From Bugula neritina (taxonomy: Eukaryota > Bryozoa > Gymnolaemata > Cheilostomatida > Bugulidae): DNA of 64,000 bases. The stretch covers positions 12,824,633 to 12,888,632 of the forward strand of contig OZ037769.1 of assembly GCA_964035545.1 (NCBI GenBank), in the 5' to 3' direction. This document shows positions 55,062 through 64,000 of this stretch, piece by piece (positions within the stretch are counted from its first letter, which is position 1; the number at the start of each line of letters is the position of its first letter). A model generated the notes under the pieces. The model was not told the DNA's origin, did not search any database, and saw nothing but the letters and a program-made list of their open reading frames with translations. The position numbers and the translations under genes are program-made.

Positions 55062-55904
55062 CTAATGTACTGAAGTACTGAAGTACTTGCTGCCGGCTAA
55101 GGCGTCCAAGGACTCGTCAATACGAGGTAGAGGGTAGGCGTCCTGTATGGTTACGTTATTGAGTTTACGGTAATCCACACAGAACCGCCAACTGCCGTCT
55201 TTCTTCCGGACCAGTACGACCGGTGAGCTCCACGCACTATGGGCGGGCTCTATGAGGCCGCGGTCCAGAAGATCCCGTACTTGTCGGCTAACCTCCTTCT
55301 CCTTTTCCGGCCCCAGCCTGCGTGTGGGCTGCCGGACAGGGACTGTCCCTGCAGTCAGCGGTATTTCGTGTCTGACAACTCCAGTCAGCCCCACGTCATG
55401 ATCTCCGCTACTGAACACATCACCGTAGTCGCGTAGCAACTTCGCCATAGCTTGGCGTTCCTTGTTGCTCGCGCAGCCGCCACAGGCTGTTTCATATAAC
55501 TCCCGGAGATGTGTTGGGACTGCCCCTCGTCCCTGAATAGGGTGTCGAGGGGGTGCCTCCGTCGCGTCACCCAGCGACGGGCCCACGTCCTCTTCCTGGA
55601 CGGAGTGGAACCGGCCCAGCATTGACCCAGCTGGGAGCTCAATGGGCTCGGTAAAGGGGTTGACACACTGCACTAAGACCTCCCCTCGCTCAGTTAGTCG
55701 GTTTAAACTACTGGCGAGTTGGATCCTTTCGTGCGCGCCTTCAACGACCCCGAGCCTGGCTATCCGGTTGCTGTTCACTCGGCAGTGGATAGTAGCTCTG
55801 GAGCGTCCGGGCACGGTGCAGTTTCGAACTACCTGAACACCGCCCACCAGAGGACGCCCAAACTTATCCACACAGGCGAGTTCTCGCCCGCCCATCAGCA
55901 CCAC
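55062..55904 (-). CDS. Retrotransposon RT N-terminal part
   Basis: 280 residues spanning the protease-RT linker and RT fingers: VVLVRKKDGSWRFCVDYRKL, PLPRIDESLDAL. The reading ends at an 8-bp tandem duplication (55067-55082, GTACTGAA twice), after which homology resumes in another frame at 55059. The upstream boundary also shows a frame change relative to the protease. The open frame begins with a GTG here; a true start codon is not expected because pol is normally made as a polyprotein. Confidence 0.85.
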   Translation of the reverse strand: MVLMGGRELACVDKFGRPLVGGVQVVRNCTVPGRSRATIHCRVNSNRIARLGVVEGAHERIQLASSLNRLTERGEVLVQCVNPFTEPIELPAGSMLGRFHSVQEEDVGPSLGDATEAPPRHPIQGRGAVPTHLRELYETACGGCASNKERQAMAKLLRDYGDVFSSGDHDVGLTGVVRHEIPLTAGTVPVRQPTRRLGPEKEKEVSRQVRDLLDRGLIEPAHSAWSSPVVLVRKKDGSWRFCVDYRKLNNVTIQDAYPLPRIDESLDALAGSKYFSTSVH

Positions 55905-55911
55905 CGACTTG

Positions 55912-56265
55912 CTAGTCTATTCGGCACTGGTGTTGCTTCAAGAAGGGCATTCCGAGGATAGCATCTTCCTCCAGTTGACCTATGACAAAGGTCTCCTGTA
56001 CAGCCTGGTCTCTGACACGCCCAGGGAGCTCGATAATACCATAAAAAGGAATACATGACCCGTCTGCCAGGGTGCCATGTTCCCCAGTATACGGTCGTAC
56101 TCTATCCCTGTCCCGGCGGGGCAGTGCCTCAAAGACTCTACGACTGAGAAGGTTGGTAGTACAACCGGAGTCGAGCAGGAAAGTGACGGCGTTGCCGGCC
56201 ACCTTTCCGGGTAGGAAATAGCTCTCTCCATGTGGCTGTACTTTCACCCCCCCCCCCCCCCGCAT
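55912..56265 (-). CDS. Retrotransposon aspartic protease
   Basis: 117 residues with the retropepsin active site in FLLDSGCTTNLLS (DSG) and the second conserved block AILGMPFLKQH near the C-terminus. Overlaps the end of gag by 128 nt in a different frame, across a G15 homopolymer (56247-56261). Expression therefore needs frameshifting, slippage, or a different homopolymer length in the RNA or in other copies. Confidence 0.8.
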   Translation of the reverse strand: MRGGGGVKVQPHGESYFLPGKVAGNAVTFLLDSGCTTNLLSRRVFEALPRRDRDRVRPYTGEHGTLADGSCIPFYGIIELPGRVRDQAVQETFVIGQLEEDAILGMPFLKQHQCRID

Positions 56266-57421
56266 GTGCTGTCCTGGATTGGTAGGACGGCGGGGGTTTC
56301 ACCCGTGGTTTACGGGGTTTCCGGCGGCGAGGTTGGTGCCGGCGGGGTTTGGGGCTCTCTACTGGGCCTTCTGGCTCTATTTCAGTGGCGGGCTCCTCTT
56401 CCCGAGGTAACCGGTGGAACCGGTTGGCGAGTGGCAGGGAGAAGGTACTCGGCCGTTGTGCGGGCCTACTAGTCCTGCGTGGTACCTGCCACTCGGGTGG
56501 GGTGTTCCGCCGTGTCCGTACGGACAGACGACGGCGTGTCCCACCATACTCTTTCAGTTGCGGCCCGCGGGGAGGGAGAGTGTCCGCGGGCCGTGACAGT
56601 TTAACGCCCCCCTGGTATTGGGGTCGTCCTTTCTGTCCCTGGTCCTGACCAGCACCACTCCAGCCTTGCCCCACAGGCGTTGGGGGCACCCACAGGGCCT
56701 GACCGGGGCTAGCACCGGCCAGAATGGTTACCAGTTGTCCCAGCATCTCTACCATACGGTCCACTTCGGCTTCCAGCGGGAGGGCTTCGGGACCTGTCGT
56801 AGCCCTGGCAGCGCTGACTCCAACTACTGGTGGGTTGTGTTGTGCTCGATGCATTTGGGTAGCCAACAGGTAAGCTTCTCCAGCCTTCAGGGCATCCTCT
56901 ATTCTGGTTATCCCTTTAGCTCGTAGTTGATGTTGTAGGCCCAGGTCGTTTAGTGACTGGACAAAGGCGTCATAGGTGTAACGCTCTTGGTGTTGTGCTG
57001 GCAGATCGCTATACGCACTCTGCGCCAGCCTCTTCACCGTCGCGGCATGTTCTTGCAGCGAGGTCCGCGGGGTGCGGCACAATCTCTCTAGCTTGGTCCT
57101 AGCGTCTATTGCGGAGATGCCAAAACGGGCCCGCAGCGCAGCCAGTATCCCGTTTACGTCCGTTCCCACTCCGTACGGCTTGGCTTGTTCCGTCACCGCT
57201 CTCCGCAGTTGGATAAGGGCCACTCTATGCGGCCATTGAGCAACCTCCATTACCTCTCTAAATTCTTGTATAAATTGTTCGACATCTTCCGACCCAGTAA
57301 AGGTGGGAGCTTTCAAGCAATGTCTATAAGCTTCTTCTCCCTCACGATTCACAGGATTAACAGCATTTCTACGCTCACCTTCTACTGGGGGTGGTTGCAT
57401 TCTAGCATTTTCAGTCTCCAT
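56138..57421 (-). CDS. Retrotransposon Gag
   Basis: 427 residues starting 14 nt after the primer-binding site. The N-terminal half is capsid-like (FIQEFREVMEVAQWPHR, ALRARFGISAIDARTKL, LCRTPRTSLQEHAATVKRLA). The C-terminal half is rich in Pro and Arg (RRHQPRRRKPRKPRVKPP) and may replace the usual CCHC zinc knuckle, which is absent, as the nucleic-acid-binding part. It reads through the G15 run and ends past it in a frame different from protease. Confidence 0.85.
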   Translation of the reverse strand: METENARMQPPPVEGERRNAVNPVNREGEEAYRHCLKAPTFTGSEDVEQFIQEFREVMEVAQWPHRVALIQLRRAVTEQAKPYGVGTDVNGILAALRARFGISAIDARTKLERLCRTPRTSLQEHAATVKRLAQSAYSDLPAQHQERYTYDAFVQSLNDLGLQHQLRAKGITRIEDALKAGEAYLLATQMHRAQHNPPVVGVSAARATTGPEALPLEAEVDRMVEMLGQLVTILAGASPGQALWVPPTPVGQGWSGAGQDQGQKGRPQYQGGVKLSRPADTLPPRGPQLKEYGGTRRRLSVRTRRNTPPEWQVPRRTSRPAQRPSTFSLPLANRFHRLPREEEPATEIEPEGPVESPKPRRHQPRRRKPRKPRVKPPPSYQSRTAHAGGGGGESTATWRELFPTRKGGRQRRHFPARLRLYYQPSQS

Positions 57422-57435
57422 CTTTGATGTACACT

Positions 57436-57453
57436 ATCCCACTGCTGCCACCA
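57436..57453 (-). other. Primer-binding site, tRNA-Leu type
   Basis: Minus strand TGGTGGCAGCAGTGGGAT, one base after the 5' LTR. It complements a tRNA 3' end reading TCCCACTGCTGCCA plus CCA, which fits a metazoan tRNA-Leu acceptor/T-arm end. The tRNA identity is from general knowledge of tRNA-Leu sequences, not a search. Confidence 0.75.
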
Positions 57454-57454
57454 C

Positions 57455-57760
57455 TGTTATAATTTTCAGATTTAGGGTCGATGTGCCACCAAGAGAGTCT
57501 ATTTATCACTAGAGGAACTTCACCGAGTTAAGTCGAGTAGATATCGTTATATTTTAATACAAGAATACATAATAAAATCTAATGTACAACAGTAATGATA
57601 CGCACGTCTATTTAATTTACAGCACTATCCTCAACTGAGCTAGTAGCGCGAAGCTGCTACTATTACTCATAAAACAGCCTAGCTAATTGGCTAATACATT
57701 GTTCCGGGTCAATACGCAACCTTGCGTATTGTGTTGCTGGTAGCTCCACGAGCCACCACA
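57455..57760 (-). repeat. 5' LTR of the Ty3/gypsy element
   Basis: 306 bp, appears identical base for base with 50300-50605. Contains the promoter for the minus-strand transcript by position. Flanked outside by the ATAT target duplication. Confidence 0.95.
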
Positions 57761-60700
57761 ATATGAGACTAAGTAATAAGTATAACTACCACTTACATTT
57801 GAGCTAATGTTGTTACAGATAATGCTAAACTGTTACTGCTAGTGTTGATGTTACTGTTACTGTTACTGTTAGACTTACTCTTACACCTGACTTAGTGACT
57901 TACAGTCTTAGTATTATTTTAATACTTGCAGTTGCTGAGTTGTTTAATCATTAATTTTAAATTCAATGCTACACAAAACTATAACTACAGTTTAAAATTT
58001 ATTGCTAACCTCAAGTTAACGTTTTTCTTTGAGCTTCAGCTTATACTAAATTATTTGAAGTTGAATTACTTATTAAATTAGTTAGTTATTTCAATTTGAT
58101 TTGGCACTTTCTCATTCTGAGGTCAAACTAAAAGTAAAACTCGAACTCCAAGACTAAAAGTAGAGGCAAAGCAAAACTCAGAAATGCACTATCACTAAGA
58201 GTAACTGTAAGTGACTATGACTACTATGAGACTGAGTAGGAGTATGACTATAATATTAATTAATAATTATTACATTTATATTTTTATTTTATTATCATTA
58301 TGATCTACATGATTCTGATCATGATTGCAACATTAACATAAATACTAAAAGTCAAATTTCTCTTCTATCTCATTTTAAATTGAGGGTGGAGACTTACCTT
58401 AATTCTAGGCTTAAAATAATTTAATTTAATTTTATATAAAGTAATAGTAATACTAATACTAATAGTAATATTAATAGTAGTAACTAGTAGTGCAATTCTC
58501 ACGTTGTACTTGAGCCACTACTTTAGTAGTTGGAGATTGTAGTCTGTGAAGAGTGCACGAAAGTATGACTCTATTTAATTATATAGTACGAGTAAAATTT
58601 GCGTGCAGATAATTTGATCTCGTCAATAGATTCGTCCTTGCGAGGTCAAAAGCATGTGCGTTTTCGGTTTAACATTTGTTGATAACGAGTCAAAAGTTTT
58701 AAATGCTATAAGATTTAAACCACAGCTTAGAAAAGCGAGCGTTCCTTTAACTTTTTATCGCACTGTCGTAAAAAATTCATTCAATTTCCTATGTGACTAG
58801 CTTTATCTTAATCTGTAGACCCGCAGCTATTGAACTGAGAGGTTGTGTTGGTTTAAGTTTAACTTCATGCCATATTAATAATAATATTATTAATATTGAT
58901 ATTCATATTGATATTGTCATTGTGAAACTGACAGTGAATGAGTGATACTGATAATGTTAATCATGATTGCTATACTGTTACACATACTTATAAGTTATGG
59001 GCTTAGTCTTAATCTTATGGCTATTGATAATTGTAATTGTATCGCTATCACTATCAGTATCACATTCACAGTATGAGTATCAATATCATTAGATTTAGTG
59101 AGTATCACTATCAGTATCAGTATGAGCATTGTAATAAGACAACTCAACAGGTTAAAATTAAAAATATTAAATCAAAATGAAATTTTGAATGTAGCTACTA
59201 GTTCAGACTCAGAGTCGTAGTACTAGTACTGGTAGTGCTCCTGCTTTTTAGTTTGTGCAATTACTATCATGATTATCCTAATCATAATGCTAATACTAAT
59301 ACCTTACTAATACTAATAGTAATAGTATAACTAATACTGCATTTTCTACTATAGTAATACTAAATCTAATACGTTATAATAATACTAGTAGTAGTAATAC
59401 TAATAAACTAATAGTAATACGTATTCTTAGTTTTATAATACTAATAGTATTATTAATTATATTTATATGTACTAATAAAATTGAAAATAGTTATACTTAT
59501 AGTTATAGTAACATTTATGAAATCCTCCACCCATAACATGAATACCCTTATTAATACCTTCATTGCTATAGCCTGCGATTCCAGCCTGTACCTGCCGAGT
59601 TTCCTGTTGCGCACTGTCTCGGAGCTCCGTACGGGAGGGGGGAGGAGATAGTCAGTATGATAGTGGCAGATTTCTGACCCCAGAGGCTAGATAGATCCGA
59701 GGGTCCCACAATTACTCTCTCCGAGAGGTTTTGGGATTTAACTCAATCAAGATCAAGAACACTCACTCTCAGTAAATGTGATAGTCCCACTGATAGTAAT
59801 GCTAATATTATTAGTATTACTAATAGTAATACTTTAACTTATATTTATTGAGTTATACAGTTACATTTATGGTGAATGAGTGATACTCCTACTGAAAATG
59901 ATCTCATCTTGCAGTATCAATATGAATATGAATAATAATATTTGCTATGAATAGTATTACTGTATGACTATGAGTATTACATTTTGATTTCAAATCTATT
60001 AGATTTAGTTGTTTTCAAACTAGATTTGAATTAAATTTGAAAGCAATCCGTTTTGCAACCTTAACCAATTACTATAAAATTATAAATATTAATTAAAATA
60101 GTTATTTAAATTAATATAAAACCGAAGCGTCATTAAGTTTAATAATGTAATTATTTGTTATACTGATACTTAAAATTAAAAATCATACCCATACCATTTT
60201 ATCATTATGATTCTTCATAATTTATATAATTGTTTAATATATATAATTACTCAAATTAGTAATATTGTAATTATGAATAGTTATCATAGTCATAGCTATA
60301 ATGATAGAGTTAGAGCTAAACTATTACACAGGTCATAGTGGAATTTCAATTTGGTTTCAGGCTCAATATGGGTATATTAGACTTACTTTTAATGTTAGTA
60401 TTATCTAATAGCCATAGTGATAATAATAGTGATTACATGTGGTATTCTTAATTCATAGCACTTATTTCTAGTAATTTAGTGTGATCATATTCACTTTCTC
60501 CATGAGCATATTAATAATAAAATTCATATCGATATAACGATGGCAATACTATTACTAACGATAAAAATGTTCAGATTAATATTAGTAGTACTAATAGTCA
60601 TACTAATGTTAATAGTCATACTAGATGGGTTAGTCGCATTTGTTAATATTGAACTATCACTAACACAATCTCTGTGACTGGTCCTAAGCTAATACTATTT

Positions 60701-61288
60701 ACTTTTGATTGGTTGTTTAATAGTTCGCTGGTAGCAGCAAATATAGATATTCCTAAAGTTATTATCATTATTAAAATATTATGATAATGCACATTATCTT
60801 AATACAATATTTTATAGAGTCAAAATGTAATTCTTCAGACCTGTTTCCATGAATTGTAAACAAGAAATGTTCAGAACTGTCCACATTGTGAATAATAGAA
60901 GCTGCAGGTGTAATTAAATTACTAAAAATACTATCTTTCTAAAAGCATATTCTATTTTTTATATTTTCATTTGTTGGTATAAATAAAATCGGCTAGCATG
61001 TTCACTTCTTTGAGAGTCTCTACTTCCGTGTTCATTATATTTTATCTACTTACACGTAACAAAACTTTGAAAGGTTATTCCGTTTTACTAGACAGGTGTT
61101 GGCCAGTATCTTTACTCTTAAAAACTGTGAATAGCAATTCAGTCCTGCAATATTTCATCAAATATAGACATAATATGTGATTGGCACAGCCTTTTTAGAT
61201 TTGACTAGAATTTTACTCATTATTATTAGGATTCACACTCAGCAGCAAACAAAATGTTGTGACAATCAGTAGAGTGGAGACAATCAGA
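57761..61288. other. Low-complexity TAATAC/TAATAG region, no gene
   Basis: 3.5 kb rich in degenerate words such as ACTAATACTAATAGTAAT and ATCACTATCAGTATCA, which also flank the left side of the retrotransposon (50140-50230), so the element landed inside this simple-sequence domain. A GC-richer island at about 59565-59770 stands out and may be an old insertion. The 3' end must include the promoter and 5' UTR of the SLC37-like gene. No convincing coding frame. Confidence 0.6.
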
Positions 61289-62255
61289 ATGAAGTTATTA
61301 CACCATCAGGTTATTATATTCACCCTTGGCTGGGTGGCCTATGCCAGCACCTACCTTCTACGTAAACCTATTGGAGTGGTGAGTTTTGTCTCGGTGTTTC
61401 TGATTGGTTAACCTTCTATATGTGGTACAAAACTCTAAGCTCATAACTAAGATTATTGTTTTCATTTTAAGGCACCAATAATATATAGAGTAAATTTTGT
61501 GTTTTCGTTGTAGTCTCGATAGATAATTTTGTAGCTGCGAATAATAGTAAAACAGTTAAACTATTCTATTGTTTTACTCAACATAGTTTAACTATACAAT
61601 ATACTCATAGATTTGTATCAGATATGAACCTTGTTTATGCTAGTGCTGTAGCTGTGTCAAATGTCAAATTGTATTTATCCTGTTAATCTTGTAATCTTAA
61701 AATAGAAATCTGCTTGAATCTACATAATACTAGAATATCCATAATATCGGCAAATTTTGTTCTTTCTGTTACTATAGAAAATAAATAGAATGTGTTTTAC
61801 AGATTCTCTACTGTAGATACAGCCAATTTGTAGAATTCCTTCCTTGCTATAGGTATAGTCAGTTTTAGTATTGAAGATAGTCAGCTATCTTTGATTAAAA
61901 TTTCTACAATAATTACTGTAATTATAACATAATATTGATATATTGGCACTAATAAATGGTCACCGATTCAAAGTTCATATTGTTGGCAGCCTTTCATGTT
62001 GTGGTAGAGAGAGACATTTTCACTGTTACCTGTTCAGATGTCCTGTAATCTATTCATGACATGTATTGTTCACTGTGGCAGCTCAAATCAGACATACAGA
62101 AGGAGCTGGAGCTGTCCACCACTCAGCTAGGTTGGTTCGATGTCTCTCTGTTGCTGCCTTACGCTGTCGCCCAGATGTTACTCGGATCTGTCGGGGATTC
62201 CATCGGGTCTCGTAAGACCCTCTCTCTCTGTCTCGTCTGCTCGGGATTGTCTATG
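61289..62255 (+). CDS. SLC37-like major facilitator transporter, 5' part
   Basis: Exons 61289-61378 and 62082-62255, both phase 0 (donors GTGAGT and GTAACC, acceptor GGCAG); the first 88 residues. The first membrane segment (VIIFTLGWVAYASTYLL) is followed by RKPIGV, a loop, then a second membrane segment (LLLPYAVAQMLLG) and the MFS loop signature GDSIGSRK. The YxSxYLxRKPI pattern is typical of the organophosphate:phosphate antiporter (SLC37 / GlpT-like) branch; SLC37 proteins carry sugar phosphates across the ER membrane. The rest of the gene lies beyond the window or past the repeats at 62256-64000, where I find no further exon. Confidence 0.75.
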
Positions 62256-62465
62256 GTAACCATGACTACGCAAATGACTGTCTATTGTACTAATAGTGAC
62301 TACATAATTTACTGTCTATTGTACTAGTAGTGACTACACAATTTACTGTCTATTGTACTAGTAGTGACTACACAATTGACTGTCTATTGTACTAGTAGTG
62401 ACTACACAATTGACTGTCTATTATACTAGTAGTGACTACACATTAACTTTTTATTGTACTAGTAG
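62256..62465. repeat. Minisatellite, ~33-bp unit, starting at a splice donor
   Basis: About six units of GACTGTCTATTGTACTAGTAG followed by TGACTACACAAT, beginning essentially at the donor of the SLC37-like exon 2. Confidence 0.85.
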
Positions 62466-63359
62466 TGGTATAGTCTTATATCTCACTGTATGTGGTGAAG
62501 CAAAGAGGTAACAAACCATCAGTGGGGTTTCAACTCTTGCAGTCCCACACCACTTGACAGAGTCGAGTGTACTAGCTAGCCAGTAGGCTCTGCAAAGGTT
62601 TGAATCCTAGCGTGTCTTGTCTTCTCATATATTAATTTATTTTATTCATTTCCGGAAAAGTTTAATTAGAAAGTAGATAGTATAGTCTGCCACTCTAAAG
62701 GTAATAATGGTGGGGTCCATTCACTCTAATGTGGGCGCATTACATATTTAGTAGCAAAAAGACTTTGGCCATGGTGAATATTTGCTAATATTTATATATA
62801 TCTGTATAATTTTTACTTCCACTGAAAAGCAACCTGTGTGTAACTGTGACTGACAAGTTCATGGACTTAGGAAAGACACAGGTGTAAATAATAATCCACA
62901 ATATATTGTGAGCTTTGGTTAATCAGATGTTAACACTGGCTTGATAGTCATCTGTACTTAATGTGTTTGGCATAATATTTAGACTGAGATCTGCTAGTCT
63001 AGTTATAATTGCCAAGTCCATGGCTTCGTTTGTATGCATTCATTAAAATTACACTGTTTTGTGATTGTGTACTATATACACAATATACAACCAGTTGATA
63101 GTTGAAAGTTGCATCTGCCTTGGTATTTTGTATCTTTTTCAACATAGACCACTTCAGACACTATACTGTCAACTGATTTTGCTAACACTTCATAAGAATT
63201 TTAAGCTATTTCTTTCAAAATTAGTCAAGGTTTTCTTATAAAGTCTTTGAGTTTTCTGTTGGAAAGTGTGATAGGTGCAATAGAGCGGGAATACATAATA
63301 CAATATACCTAGACACACACGCGCGCGCACACATACACTCACACACACACACCGACATA
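62466..63359. other. Intron sequence, tRNA-like trace and CA-rich repeat
   Basis: Presumed intron of the SLC37-like gene. A weak tRNA-like B box (GGTTTGAATCC near 62598) is present without a foldable tRNA. A short mixed CA/CG repeat lies at 63313-63352, directly before the Tc1-like element. No exon found. Confidence 0.45.
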
Positions 63360-64000
63360 CAGTGCTGTGAAAAAGTTTAAGGGCGCCTCATTGTTTTCCA
63401 TAATAGCAATGTTCCAAGCTAATTTCAAGACATAACAAAAGCATTTCCATAGACATGATGCCTATCAAAATGATCCTTAAGATCTCCTTATCTCATTTAT
63501 ATAAATTATTAGTGTCTCTTTTCACTTCCTTTCAAAATTTGGGTGAAACAATGAGATACTATGCATATATGGGAATTATTCGATGCTCTCACAATTTGTG
63601 TGTACTATAGGACATCAAAATATTTTACTTGAAACATAGAAAAATATTATATGTGATTTGTTATATACATTATAGCAGCATTGCAACACACAGTGCTTTA
63701 AATTTTAGTATCAATGTTTTGTTGGCCAGCCTTTATTCTCAATCACAAGTCGGCAGCCACTAGGCATCAACTCGTACAGCTTCTCCAACTCGTTTTCAGT
63801 CACGACATGATGCCATGCATAAATTACAGGCTCTATGAGTGTCACCTTAGTTGTTGGCTTCTGTGAAGAGATTATTTTAGCCATTCTTGACCATGAATTT
63901 CTTATTGGGTTCAAGTCCTGGCTCTGTGCTGGCCAGTTAAGCATTGAGACTCTCTGCTTTTTCATCCACTCTTCAACAGTTTTTACCCAATGGCATGGTG
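63360..64000 (-). mobile_element. Tc1-like DNA transposon, 3' part, truncated by window
   Basis: Begins at a TA (63358-63359) with CAGTGCTGTGAAAAAGTTTA, the terminal sequence typical of Tc1-family elements. Its minus strand encodes the end of a transposase (63711 to beyond 64000) with WPAQSQDLNPI. In Tc1 transposases the following residue is the catalytic Glu of the DDE triad (NPIEN); here it reads NPIRN, so this copy should be inactive. The other end is outside the window. Confidence 0.8.

Larger units (their letters stand above)
50300..57760 (-). mobile_element. Full-length Ty3/gypsy LTR retrotransposon, 7.46 kb
   Basis: Two 306-bp LTRs that appear identical, beginning TG and ending CA, flanked by ATAT (50296-50299 and 57761-57764). 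Transcribed from the minus strand: LTR, primer-binding site, gag, protease, RT, RNase H, integrase, extra zinc-finger ORF, polypurine tract, LTR. The RT-RNase H-integrase order identifies Ty3/gypsy. Coding frames are broken at four places: gag/protease at a G15 run, protease/RT near 55910, inside RT at an 8-bp tandem duplication, and inside integrase at a GA run. It is much richer in G+C than its host DNA. Sits 0.6 kb upstream of the EFL1 start codon in the same orientation. Confidence 0.95.

Noticed and set aside
52165-56926. Plus-strand frames across the retrotransposon
   Set aside because: Antisense shadows of gag-pol in GC-rich coding DNA.

Overview
The window is AT-rich animal nuclear DNA: intron-containing genes with canonical GT-AG boundaries, long (AT)n arrays, minisatellites, a tRNA-derived SINE family, several DNA-transposon relics and a full-length Ty3/gypsy LTR retrotransposon. 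Short tandem families of secreted Cys-rich proteins, TRIM-like genes and the repeat load fit an invertebrate, most likely a lophotrochozoan (a bryozoan or mollusc is my low-confidence guess). No bacterial features are seen.

Layout. (1) 0.2-8.3 kb, + strand: four related two-exon genes for small secreted Cys-rich proteins. The first lacks its signal-peptide exon (outside the window) and carries a frame break. The third and fourth look like pre-propeptides with a basic RVRNKR cleavage site before a six-cysteine C-terminal peptide. (2) 10.2-16.8 kb, + strand: three tandem two-exon genes for secreted proteins with an N-terminal helical region, a Thr-rich linker and a D8C (uromodulin-like) domain. 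Each ~2.6-2.8 kb unit also carries a mariner-type MITE and a tRNA-like sequence. (3) 18.4-19.8 kb: a SINE, a long (AT)n array and a clean Harbinger-type MITE. (4) 20.8-26.7 kb, + strand: a TRIM-like gene (RING, two B-boxes, coiled coil) whose last intron holds a broken retroelement piece. (5) 28.1-49.7 kb, - strand: a complete 21-exon EFL1 gene (ribosome-maturation GTPase), 1106 codons reconstructed with every phase consistent. A second TRIM-like gene (32.2-36.9 kb, +) is nested antisense in its largest intron. (6) 50.3-57.8 kb: a Ty3/gypsy element, - strand, with identical 306-bp LTRs, ATAT target duplication, gag, protease, RT, RNase H and integrase in several frames, plus an extra 3' ORF encoding two zinc fingers and a helical tail. 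(7) 57.8-61.3 kb: low-complexity TAATAC/TAATAG-like DNA without a gene. (8) 61.3-62.3 kb, +: the first two coding exons of an SLC37-like major-facilitator transporter, running off the window. (9) 63.4-64.0 kb: the 3' end of a decayed Tc1-like transposon.

Themes: tandem duplication of rapidly evolving secreted or immune-type families beside a conserved housekeeping gene, a nested antisense TRIM paralog, and minisatellites that repeatedly sit next to 5' splice sites, one of which repeats the splice donor itself. The strongest candidates for something undescribed are the Cys-rich peptide family, the helical-plus-D8C array, the retrotransposon's zinc-finger ORF and the multiplied splice donor.
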